Shown: positions 11,495 through 22,800 of the stretch, in pieces
How positions within the stretch are numbered: the stretch's first letter is position 1
Layout of the letters: each line of letters begins with the position of its first letter
NCBI GenBank assembly: GCA_025890175.1
Contig: JANPYM010000005.1
Location: 330,505-394,504 of the forward strand
Origin: Ciborinia camelliae
Lineage: Eukaryota > Ascomycota > Leotiomycetes > Helotiales > Sclerotiniaceae
Length of the DNA: 64,000 nt
Reading direction: 5' to 3'
Notes under the pieces: generated by a model
What the model saw: only the letters and a program-made list of their open reading frames with translations
Databases searched by the model: none
What the model was told of the DNA's origin: nothing
Made by a program: the position numbers and the translations under genes

Positions 11495-12746
11495 ATGTCG
11501 GCAATGGATGTATTCTGGGCAGCTCCGCCTATTTCAAGGTAAGCGCAATACTCTCTGCGAACAACGCACCGCCAATTTAATGCTGATGCTGATAATAGTG
11601 TAGGACTTTGGCTGTTGGTGCCTTGACACTTTCAATTTTGGTCTACACCCATCTTCTACCTGGGTATTATGTTGTATTCATACCCGAGCCCCTTCTCCAG
11701 TTTCCGCCTCAATTATGGCGAATTGTTACTTCATTTCTCATCACCGGCCCAGATTTCGGCATCCTCTTCGATACATACTTTCGTAAGGCTCGAAGGATCG
11801 CAATGCAATCAGGACAGATTGACTTACATGGGAACAACAGTATACACGTATGGAAGCAAGCTTGAAACAGCTTCGCCGAAATTCTCTCAACCAGGAGATT
11901 TCTTGACATATATATTGTTTGTTTGTATGACGATCTTGGTAGGCATATCTTTTCATATTTTCTTTTTTCTTTTTTCTTTTTCTGTTCATACCCCACCTCT
12001 ATACTGCCCGTTTAGTGCAATGCTCTCAACTACAACGGTTCCTAAAACGAGGAAGATTACCCTTACATCTTGACTGGTCCGACATTCGCAAAACAACAAA
12101 TAGGATCAGTTGAGGTGTAGGCATGGTGGGAAGTTCCTATGAGAAAACTCGTGTTGATTCCCCAACTTAACTCGGGTGGTTGTGGCTCCCTACATTTCAA
12201 GTCATTATCATTGAGATGTTTAATACTTGGTGTTTCTATTTCAAGAGATACCTTGTAAAATCTCATCTAACAAATGCGCAGGGATTGAATGTGTTCATAA
12301 CTGGCGGTGCCATCTTTACGTCGGCATTAGTATTGGCTTTCGCATACACATCGACACAGGATGATCGTGGCATGAAAGCTACCTTTTTCGTTGTTACCAT
12401 TCCAGCTCAATGGATTCCATATGCCATGCTTCTTGTGACATTTGTGATGGCAGGTCCTGGGCAAGCCAAGATTCAGGCTACGGGACTGGTTGCGGCACAT
12501 CTACATGACTTCTTGACAAGACTTTGGCCTACTTTTGGTGGAGGAAGAAACTTCATTCAAACACCAGGATTCATCAAGAGGGCTTTCCAAACAACTCAAG
12601 CTACCGTCACTGATAGAACATATGGTACCGCGTTCGCACCAGCTCAAAGATCTCCAGCTACTGGTTCTACTACCGGTTCGTCAGGCAATGTTCTACCCGA
12701 ATCATGGAAGAGTCGTGGTTCCGGACATAGATTAGGAGGGGATTGA
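11495..12746 (+). CDS. DER1: derlin (DER1/DFM1-like ER membrane rhomboid pseudoprotease)
   Basis: Exons 11495-11538, 11604-11782, 11841-11938 and 12282-12746 join in one frame to 261 aa. The N-terminus MSAMDVFWAAPPISRTLAVG leads into several hydrophobic helices. The derlin WR motif is present (QLWRIVTSFLITGPDFG), as are TYGSKLE, FSQPGDFLTYI, DDRGMKATFF and TIPAQWIPYAMLLVTFVMAG. The GLVAAHLHDFLTRLWPTFGG segment corresponds to the GxxxG helix of the rhomboid-like fold. A Ser/Gly-rich cytosolic tail ends the protein. Derlins assist retrotranslocation of misfolded ER proteins with Cdc48. The third intron (343 bp, 11939-12281) is several times longer than any other here; a hidden micro-exon cannot be excluded. 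Confidence 0.9.
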
Positions 12747-13171
12747 TTGATTCCGAATTGATCACATTGTACAATAGATAGTTTGATGCGATGGTGTTAG
12801 GTGTTGCCAAATTGAATTAATAACAATAGCCCATAGTGGCATCTTTATATATATTCCTGTGCTTCCGCTTGTCTACCCCTCTGACCAATGTGATTCATTG
12901 TACCGTGAGCTTTTGTCGAGATGTTATGCGGCTGCATGAAATTCAGATAATGGTCATCATATCGACATATTTCCATCATGTCAAAGTAGTTTGCAATACC
13001 TAGTTCTTCATCACTCCTACGTTATATTCATTCGCACCATTCACCATCACCATTGCCGCACGGGTTTCTTTTCCACCGTCAATCTTAACGCCGCTTAGGT
13101 ATCTCTCTATGGATCATCATCATCATCATTATTATTATCATCACAAATCCATATTCAATCCATATTCAGAT

Positions 13172-13238
13172 AGTATTTAGATGGTATTTAGATGGTATTT
13201 AGATGGTATTTAGATGATATTTAGATGGTATTTAAATA
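13172..13238. repeat. 11-bp tandem repeat (GTATTTAGATG)n
   Basis: About six consecutive copies of GTATTTAGATG with single-base variants, directly visible. Confidence 0.8.
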
Positions 13239-13354
13239 ATATATCTTTTTCTCTCTCTTTTTTTTTTTGTACTCTGAATTTTGAGTTTTGAATTTTGAAT
13301 CTTGAGTTTTGAATTTTGAGTTTTAAATCTTGAGTCTTGAGTTTTTATGGTAAG

Positions 13355-13655
13355 TTTAGGGAGAGGAGGGAGGGGGGAGATAGGGGGAGGGGAAAGGGAA
13401 AAGGGGAGATGGGAGATAGGGGAAAATAAGAGAGAGAAGGGGGGAGGGGGGAGATGGAAAATCGAAAATGGGAAATAGAAGATAAAAGATAAAAGATCAA
13501 AGATGAAAAATCAAAGATGGGAGATGGGAGATGGGAGATGGGAGATGGGAAATGGGAGATGGAAGATGGAAGATGAGAAATGAGAAATGGGAGATAAGAA
13601 ATGGAAGATGGGAGGGGGGAGATGGGAGATGGGAGGGGGGATGAAAGATAAGATA
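13355..13655 (+). repeat. long polypurine tract with (GGGAGAT)n core
   Basis: Some 300 bases are almost entirely A and G on the plus strand, with T as the main interruption. Around 13510-13640 runs of GGGAGAT and GGAAGAT repeat. This is simple-sequence DNA and does not encode a credible protein. Confidence 0.8.
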
Positions 13656-15002
13656 AATGGATGATGTTTAAAAGCAGGAGTTTGCTTAATCATTTTCTTG
13701 TTTCTCTGTAGAAAACGTGTAGATATTTTTCTAGGGGGGTGCATGGCAAAATTTCTATTGAAGTATGGCTATTGAGGGGATGGCTATTGAGGGGATGATC
13801 ATTGAGGGGATAGTATGGTATGGTGGAGAAAAGAAGAGATGGATGGTATGGTGTAGTTTCTTGGGGGATATATATGTACTGGATACAGAATAAAGGATAA
13901 AGGATATTGTCAAGATTATAAATTCATCTTCAAGGTAGTGATAGTAAAGATTTGAATAGAGCGGATAGTTTATTATTAGTATTTATTAATTTAAATATTC
14001 ATTTACTAGGTACCAGAAGAACCAGAAGATTTCTTGCTATACATGTATTAGTCTTCTCTTTGGAACTTCTTTACTAAATAGAAATCTTCATTTCCATGAA
14101 TACCATCAAATAGTACCTATTTATAGATAATAGATTCAATCTCACTTCTCCGAGATTTTGAAGATCAGTGAATTCCTATACTAGTCCTAGGTATTTACCT
14201 AATACTCCCCTATAATATGTGAAGTTTGAATTTGGATTTACTCGCTTCCTGCCAGGGGAGGAGTTAAGGAATTTTATTGGATTGCGAGGTATATAAAGAA
14301 TGAGTGATCTGTGTATCAGTTATTCAAACTGTTTAAATTGAGATGAGAGAGAATTGATAGGAGCCGAGAAGCGCGGAGTTCGAATGCTACAGTAGTGTTG
14401 TCTGTGTGTTTTCTATGTATTGATGGGAAGATTTCCTCGGTCGACGTTCCCCTCGACCTGGGGTTTTGGAGGTTGATGATGATGATGATGAAAGAAAAAA
14501 CGCAATAAAAAGCACGCTGAAAAATGGCAATGATTCTTCTCGCTGATAACAAACGTACCTTAGTAGTAGTAGATAGGTATTAGAGGATAATACACCGGAT
14601 CAGATATAAAGTCTTATATACCGATTCCGGACTCCTGTATGCCTGTAATGAGTTTGTTTCTGCCCCTTTGCTTTCACATATTATTACTCAACTCCGAAAA
14701 ACAGACTTTCGACCATTTATCTCTCTCTTCTTTTAAGCTGACTTCTAGTTATACTACAATTTTGAAGTGTTGTCTGTAGGAAAGCTTTTATATTTATCCC
14801 AAGTAATCAATCTCCCCACCATATCTACAAAATATATCCCTCCAGTATCTAGCACGTTGATCACATTATGGATCTTCCCCATATAAATCCCACATCATCT
14901 TGACTTTCAGGCTTCAAGACTATATAAGAGTTCCCTTCACATCATATCTTGTCTTAACCACAACCATCTTAAGTTCTCAACATATCTTCAAACAAGGTTT
15001 CA

Positions 15003-15475
15003 ATGGCGAAAGCTACCTATGTCTTCATTACAACGAGCCATGGAAATGTGTCCCAAGTACCTGAATATACTGATCATTGCATCTTTCGCAAGAGTATCAA
15101 CGGGAAGTACCTATAATGTGACTTTTTTGAGCGGATATATATAAATGATGGTTGAAGGATATAGAAACAGTGAAAGAGAATCCGGAGGATGGCGATTATG
15201 TTTGTAAGATTACTCGTAGGTAACTGATAATAAAAATGAGTGGCAAATGAAATTTGAAATGGAATGGAATATATAGAATACGGAGACAACTGGTGTTGGA
15301 AGAAATTATGTATGCCCATTTGCTGTTGAGATACAAGGCTCTGAGCCAACCATTCTTACCGGAAGTTCTGGAGCCGATGTAGCGTTTGAGACTCTGCAGC
15401 CCAGTCTCCAAGAACCCTTTTATATCCATGAGATGCCACCCTCACGCTCCATTGTATCTAGGAATTGAATATATT
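15003..15475 (+). other. possible upstream exons of a decayed or spliced gene
   Basis: The ATG at 15003 opens a 37-codon frame (MAKATYVFITTSHGNVSQ...) placed 82 bp after TATATAAG. Downstream, 15158-15223 reads DIETVKENPEDGDYVCKITR up to a GTAACT donor. Around 15285-15470 two frames are protein-like (one contains VGRNYVCPFAVEIQG, another RQLVLEEIMYAHLLLRYKAL). A splice from GTACCT after SQ to GTTGAAG would join the first two pieces in frame. I cannot find one consistent model for the whole stretch, so it may be a pseudogene. Confidence 0.2.
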
Positions 15476-15600
15476 CAATTTACAGTAAGTGCCTAGGTAG
15501 TAGTCCGCAGCTCACACAGTGAATCTCTTACCCGTAAATCTTACCACATCAAGATGGATGGATATAAAGGTTCTGTTTCGCACCAGGCCGGGGGCAACAA

Positions 15601-16126
15601 ATGCAGCTCCAACAAGACGACCTTGCGAATATCAAGCTGGAATATGATGGAAAACGTGAGGAACTATGAAGGTAATTTCTATCTGACTATACTATTTGGT
15701 GTCCCTGTAACAGTATCGACGGCGGGGGGAGAGAAGATATGTACCGGATATTGGACTGATAACCCATGCGGATTTGGAGACAATGAGATTGAAATACTTG
15801 AAAACGACGACTTTTTTCTATCGCTGACGACAAAAAAGAAATACAAATGGTCGACTTCGACAATACTCACAAGAATCCTCTCACAGAGATGTCTTTTCCC
15901 GGAATTCTCTGCTAAAGTTGATGATACTCTTATTTTATATTTTAACCAAGCACGCCGATGCTTACACGATCCTTATCGCCGATGCTGCTTATGCTGTAAA
16001 GATGATGTTGATATTTTCTCCATCATCCAGAAAATCACGCTTCTTATATCTTTCCAGATCGATATTGCGGGGATGATGATCCATAGGTACCTAGTAGTTG
16101 ACCCGTTATTGCATGATGGGCAATGA
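15601..16126 (+). CDS. candidate two-exon gene, unknown function
   Basis: Exon 1 15601-15655 (MQLQQDDLANIKLEYDGK), intron 15656-15713 (58 bp, GTGAGG, CTGAC branch-like site, AACAG), exon 2 15714-16126, about 155 aa. The join changes frame and yields a peptide with a coherent Cys/Gly-containing section (GEKICTGYWTDNPCGFGD, then EIEILENDDF). The region after about 15917 is Cys/Arg-rich and less convincing; another frame there (DAYTILIADAAYAVKMM) also looks coding. No family is recognised. It may be the 3' part of the locus beginning at 15003. Confidence 0.25.
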
Positions 16127-18716
16127 TGATTTTTCATGTAATCTTACATGAGTGAAAAGCCCGTCTTTACTTCTAGCAAATTCAACGACTCGGTATGGAA
16201 ATTTGAGTTTGGTGTGTGAGACTTCTAGGTATATAAGTCGGGGTTGGGTCTTGTATGAAGATGGCTTTAAGTCTAGTAAAAGGATAAGCAAACCAATGAA
16301 GAGAGGAAAGAGAGGCGAGGCTGTTTTTGTCTTCTTGTTTTCCAATACTATAATTGATTGTTGCTATCCTCAAGTTAGAGTAAGGGGAGATGCTTGCAAG
16401 GCCTTGTTGGCTAGATTGAATTGAATGTGAAGAACAAATTGAGACTGGTGGTGATAATAAAAAGAGACAATGGAATGGTAATATCGATTTCATTTTATGA
16501 TTATTGGATGATAATCATGATAATGTTTCCATGAATGATGGCGCATACATTTAAAACTTAAAGCGAGAATAACTATTGAGCGCTTCGCAAATGAGCGTTG
16601 GCGTCTTTGGACTATACGGGTAATAGTTGAAGTGGATTGAAAAATCTAAGACCAGGTAGGAGAAGTGACTAAAACAATTTGTCCATTCAAAAAACTACTT
16701 CGGATAGTTATATAGAGAATTTTGTGTATGCCAATATGGAAGTATCTTGGCCTGGTTGGTAGTAGTGCACTGTCGGGTAGCGAATGAGTGTGGATGAGTC
16801 CTCGATGTATTTGAAGTTTTGAACAGAGCATAGCTTCATCCTCGCCCGAAGCTTTAGGTAGATGGCTATGTTTGTGTATAAGATATTCAGTTATCATCTG
16901 AGCCATCTCATCCATCTATCCCCTCCGCAATCATATCCAAGCCAGACTCAAGCACATCACTGGAAATTACTTCCGAGTCAATAAGCCTATTAACTTTCTT
17001 TGTATATAAATCCTCCATTCCTGCAGATTCAATATCTCCAGTCCTTTCTAGAAGTCCACTTTGCACTCGGCATACCGACAATCGCACTAGTGATTTGTCC
17101 GTCGAAGAATATATCGAGACCCAGGACCCGAGTAGAGTTTTTGTTTTCAGCAGTGGTTGAACTTGTATATCTTCCAATTTCCCAATGTCAAGATATACTT
17201 GGTGGAATATAGAATGAGGATTTTCGCGGATTGGTTCGATTGAGCATCTAGGATGAACTATTCAAGGTACGAGATGAAACATTGTACTTCGATGTATGAT
17301 ATTCGACCCGAACGTGAAATCGTAGTAGCTTCGGAATGAACATATATGTGCTGAGTGATTTCCACTGTATATAGTCGACCTCAATAGCAGGAAGTATTGA
17401 TTGGTAGGTAATTGAAAATAGAAAGACGACAGAGACTTCACTGCTACTTTCAATTCTAAAACTGCCCGTATGACAAGCCGAAAGAAACAAAAGAAGAAGA
17501 AGAAGATTTTTCAAAACGTCCCGACTATCAATACTTATTCCAAGAACCACACTGAACCTCCCGAGCCACCGGCACCGAATCACGTTTCTTGCACCCCTCC
17601 CCCCTCCCAAACAAGCAATTTTCCAACCCAATCCAGCAATTCACCAGTTCCCCTAAACCCAATGCATAAAACCCATCAGATTCCACCATCTCTCCCCCAA
17701 GATTTGTTGCACATCGTACCGAATCCCGCGCCGAGCTGACGAGCTTGGCTCACCCTACTCTCCACCATCAGCCTCCGAAATCTCGCGTCACACCTAGGTC
17801 GCTCGTTCCGAAATCCGAGCTCGAAAATCAGATCATGACATGACACGAGATGTGACACGAGAGAAAACGTGCCGAGTGAGATGAAAATGGGGGCCGAAAA
17901 ATCAAGCTGACCCGTGGATTTTGAGATGGGCAACAAATTTATGAAGAGCTGGTTTGGGGGAGGGGATTGGTTGGGAGATGGTGATTTCGGGTTGTGAGAT
18001 TGTGTTTTTGATGGTAAGGTTACCGAGTGGTCGGGATTATTGGGCTAGGGTTTCTTCTGAAAATTGCGGGTGTAATTCCTTGAAGATTGTCGGTACTATC
18101 CGATTTAGTGATTGGAAGTCTGAAAGAAATGAAGGCGGAGCGGTCAATACGGATATTATTGCTTTCCGGTATTCATCACATTGAAGAGGAGAATGCTATA
18201 TTATTTAGTTTTTCATCACAATTCGCCTAAGGTTTTGGACACTGATGAGTATCGGGTGACTGGCCGATAGATTTTCCGTTACAATTTTCGGCTTTTACTC
18301 CTGATACACGCGGCCCCGTTCGTTCCAGAAAGTTGTCTCACTTCTCATGTTTTCTTCCTAGTTAATTCAAGAAATGAACTTATATAATGAATGGCTTTGG
18401 TAGAATGGGTATCAATGTTGGGAAGTGATTCGAGTCCCGAGACTTGTGAAACTTGAAATGAATCGAGTTAACCTCTAGTTCTTCACAGATCCAGATCCGC
18501 CAAGATGACATTCATTGCCTGTAGATTTCGGTACTTACGCTGTAATAAGGTCAGAGGAGGCCGAATTGAAAATGGGACTTGGAAGTTTGTTCACAGCAAC
18601 ATCATTCATTCTAATGATGGAGATAAGGGCGGTCATTGCAGTTGAATTTGTATCCACACTAGAAATCGACGAAATTGTTGACTTGTTTGGACTCGCATTG
18701 ACCGAAAGAGCCTTGG
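16127..18716. other. intergenic, possible gene remnants on the minus strand
   Basis: Between 16.6 and 17.25 kb all three minus frames have protein-like segments (for example SRVISSDV-type acidic helices in the frame 16908-17177 and LGLDIFFDGQITSAIVGM near 17080-17110), but no join gives a full gene. 17470-17739 is a Lys/Pro-rich plus-strand open frame that I do not trust. No RNA gene is seen. Confidence 0.35.
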
Positions 18717-19824
18717 TTAATTATTGGCGGAGCCCCAATCTTTCTTCCTTGGTTCCAAAACGATTTCTGTTCTAGGATCTTCGTCGGTATCAACGATCAA
18801 AACTTTCTCCTCGCCTCGCCCAAGCCTTCCATATACCTTGATTACACCATCTTTGATGCCTAGGACTGCACTAGTCCCCGCATAAGTTACATGGTCCTCA
18901 CTTCCACATCGATTGGCAAGAACAATGATAATTTCTCCTGCGGTCTCGGCTCGAAGAACAGGCTCCAATCTGGCGAGCCAATACGAAATTGTCTCCATAT
19001 CAGGTTCATTGGGTAACAGATTAAAAGACCTTTGGTCATCTGTTGTAAGCCAGGCCATTGACAAAATGACGAGATTTGCTTTCTTGTGAAGTATATGGGT
19101 GGCAAATTCATAATCACTCCATTCAGTTTGGAATTTGTATGGATTTAAATCCATACCTTCGAGACACCGTTAGTTAAATATTTACTAGAAGGTTTGAAAG
19201 GCTACTAAAGAAAACTACACAGGCTAAAAGGGTGTGATGGCAACTTACAAATGCCCATTGCTACGTTCCCAAGTCCATCAATGTTTCCGCTAAAGAAACC
19301 GGATCCTTCATGTGCCCAAGTTTCATCTGTATAGTAGAGGAATGATTTTCGGTAGTTGACGATAGTCTCGCCTTCCCTATTCATTGTAACTAGAGAATTG
19401 TAGTATTCCGGTTTTATCCGTTCGTTGGTACAAGGAACAACTTTTTCAGGATAGCCAGCCGCAACTATACAATTATGCTTGAGAGCTGTTTTACGTGCCC
19501 ACAAGGATGTGATACCAGCGGTAGTCAGTTCAAGATGAGGAGTGATGTGCTCCAGTGAGGAGAAGTTATAGCCTGTAAAATTATTAAACATGAACTTAGG
19601 AAAGGACGGGCATTAAAATATATGAACACATGACTTACCCGAAAAGGCCATCTCAGGTAGAACTAATAGATCGATACCTTCTAGGTTCGATTTACTGATT
19701 ATTGCATCTGCCCGTCTGATGTTGTTTTCGACATCTTCGAGCTATGTCGCCGTGTTAGCTTGGTTCACGGATCATGTCATGGGATCTCTACTTTTGGAGC
19801 GAATTGCAAGCAAGCGATCTTCAT
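18717..19824 (-). CDS. NTA1: protein N-terminal amidase (carbon-nitrogen hydrolase superfamily)
   Basis: Four exons: 19792-19824 (MKIACLQFAPK), 19639-19741, 19249-19572, 18717-19156, with introns of 50, 66 and 92 bp (all GT-AG), giving 299 aa. The nitrilase catalytic triad is intact: Glu41 in VLPEMAFSGYNF, Lys121 in NYRKSFLYYTDETW, and Cys154 in VAMGICMDLNPYKF, where the Cys codon is split by the last intron. MDLNPYKF directly after the Cys and YYNSLVTM are characteristic of Nta1. The enzyme deamidates N-terminal Asn and Gln to Asp and Glu, feeding the Arg/N-degron pathway. At 299 aa it is shorter than yeast Nta1 (457 aa) but covers the whole fold. There is no targeting peptide. Confidence 0.93.
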
Positions 19825-22800
19825 AATTGAGCGTATATGAATTATATGTGATACTTTCGAAATAGAGTAAATTGTTGCTATGAAGAAAACTGTACATGTA
19901 GAGTTCAAAGTTGTGTATCGGGGCAAACTTGGATGAGGAGAGCAATGTTATGGACCGGGAGCGGACTTATCGATCGGAACTACAGTGGGATGGCTGAATA
20001 GCCAATCACTTCACAGGAAAGATTCTGAGTAAAGAAGTTCCTATCATCAACCAATCAAAGAAAAGGATGTCTTGAAGTGAGTGTAAGTTATAATATTTTG
20101 GAGTGTGATTAACAAGAGGGGTGCATGACCACTAATCAGATCAAAGTTTATCATTAGCGAACTGGTGTTTATGGGGTGTATTTATCACTCATATTCACGT
20201 GCTTAGTAATGTCCAACGTATCTTCTCTTCCAACCTCTGATCTGCCATTTACATCTCCAAGTTCCGGCGCGCTTCAATGAAATTTAGCAAATTGATCCGG
20301 TAAAGATATAGCACACTTTAACCAAAGTTGTTTATCAATAACTGGCACGAAAATGAATTCAGAGTTTGATGCTTTGAGCCCTCTCGTGAAGACCAAAGGG
20401 GAGTTCACTGGAATATGACTAGGAAGAGAAAAAGCATGCGAGTGATTGCACAATCCCCTGGGCAGTCCCAGACTGCAAGAATGAAAGATGTAGAGTATTA
20501 ACCTCCTCCTTTTTGCCATGGTTCTTTGCTTTTCCCGTAGAATTCATTATGGCTAAATGGCAATGTTCAATGGTGGTAGTCCCTCAAGTTTAGTAGCTTA
20601 TTTTTTTTTCGAAGGAGGCAAGCTCCCCCCAATTGAAGTTGCTTTTTATCTAGCCTTTGCTATCGAAGAAACAGAACTGTTGCTTGCATCCATTCTCTTA
20701 TTTGCGTAACTGTTTCTCAATTTGATAGACATTGAAACTTTGGTTTATTTCAACTTTGGTAGATCATCCAACATAAGCTTTATAATACTAATTTCTCTGC
20801 GATCCCACCTGATAAGTTCTAATGAAGAGCCCTGTTTCTGTGATAGTCTCTCGGAACTGAGTTACTACAGCAATTATGTACCAGATTATTCCTTTAATGT
20901 CAGGGCATGTAATTAACGCTGTACTCTGCATCTTCCTGACTGATTTACAGCTCTTTCAATACCCACATCCACCTCTACTCTCTGCCTTCTTATATTATAT
21001 TTTGAAGTCTCAGTGAGCGAGTTTCCCTCTTATATCTTCGCATGATAACAATTTTATTGGCTGAGTATTGTCGAGCGCATCGTCTTTTCCCCATAAAAAA
21101 TCTTCACTTCATCACTGTCCCCTTTGATATTCGTTGTCTACGTAGAATTTGATATCCGTCATTTCTTTGCTTCTGCTAAGATGAGATCTTTTTGGACTTA
21201 TGGAGAAACTCAGCATCATTCAATTCTACCACTCACATTCTCCCATCTAGAACATTCGATAATCCATTGCAAAAATCTACGAATCTTTCAATGGTCATAG
21301 AGATTACCTTTTATACCGCAATTCTAATATCAAGATTCGCTTTTTGAACTATCGAAACATGAGGCTATAGCGACTGAGATAGGAAGAAAGCGTTGAATTC
21401 ACCTAGTACTCTGAGTTTTGCCTATCTATTTTTACTCTCAAATTATAACTGTTGGAATCACCTCGGTGGTCCAGTGTTATTGATCAACAGTTGGTATGAA
21501 AAGTATTGTATTGAATATCGATCGAAGATCGATCTGCGTGGGCTTATGTTGGCAGGCCGCATGTAGATTCACTAGTATCGCGAGAATAACCCTTTCACGA
21601 TTGAGGATATAAAAGCAACTCTCTCATTCTCGAGTACCCAAGTATGTCCCTTACAAACTGCAATCAAAAATACAGTTTATTTTCTGCGTAGTATCTAGCA
21701 TAAAAGATAATTGGTTATGCAAAATGAGCTATTCAATGTAGATAAATATTAATGAAAATGATGATGAAAGTGCTACTGTCAAAATTTCACCTTAATCACG
21801 GAAATAAATTGTTATTACGGGTATGTTTATTGTTGTCATTTCTTAAGAATAATTCAACACCCATTTCTGTCCATAGCTTGAATCTGAAATGTTTCCATAA
21901 GATAACTTCTATACATAAATTGTCGATCGAAGTGTGCGTTTATATAAACCCGTGGACACTTCAGGAGTGGCTAGTGGAAAAACTCTGGCTAGGATAGTTT
22001 ACAGTGAATTTCATTACAGCTACATTATATGCTGAAGATGACGCGTCATTAGCCATTGACAAAAGGGCTGAGAGGTTTATTATTCACTTCATTTATTCGG
22101 CGCTAAACCTGACCCTCTCCAGTCGCCCCCAATTAAAATCTTTTGATCGTACCTACTTATAAACGGTGCAGTTCAGATACCGAGAGGAGCCATAACGAGT
22201 AGCCATGAAAAGATTATATGTAAGGGAGCATACTGGTGGAGAAGCCATCTTACAGGCGAAACTGGCGAAGTACATGAGGGGTATAAAGTACACGCAGCAG
22301 TACAAATTTGCCCTCGTTCCTCATGGTTTCTCGCAGGTTCCACCATTAAAAAAATAAAAGATGTATGATTGTTGTCTTTGAGAAACATTCAAAATTATCC
22401 AGCATCGGGTGAGAGTATCAGATGATAATCACAAAAGTGTGACTCTCCGCAGATGTCTTTACCACCCTCTCTTATTGTATATACCCTCGTTTAAAGAATG
22501 ATGTAATCCGATATATACAGAATTCTTACTATTCATTGCACTACTTTCTCTTCGAAGTAATTATTGCCCAACGGTGTTTTTAGTTTGAGGAACCGCCATT
22601 TTGTCTTCTCATGTGTTTATATATGTGTTCCATGAAGGAACTAACTATTTCGAGGATATAGTGAATATCCTCCCATAGGAAATGGGTGACAGTGGCTTCC
22701 TAATTAGTAATCACTCTCAATTTCGCAGCAGCATGAGGAGGTGAATCATGTTACCAGCCTCTTTCAAAATAAAGTTTGCATTTTGAGATACAAATAAACA

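Larger units (their letters stand above)
12747..15002. other. intergenic, low-complexity, no gene seen
   Basis: About 2.25 kb of AT-rich DNA with tandem repeats and a long polypurine tract (listed separately). Short open frames come from the repeats or are random. A consensus TATA box (TATATAAG at 14921) lies 82 bp before the ATG at 15003. Confidence 0.5.
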
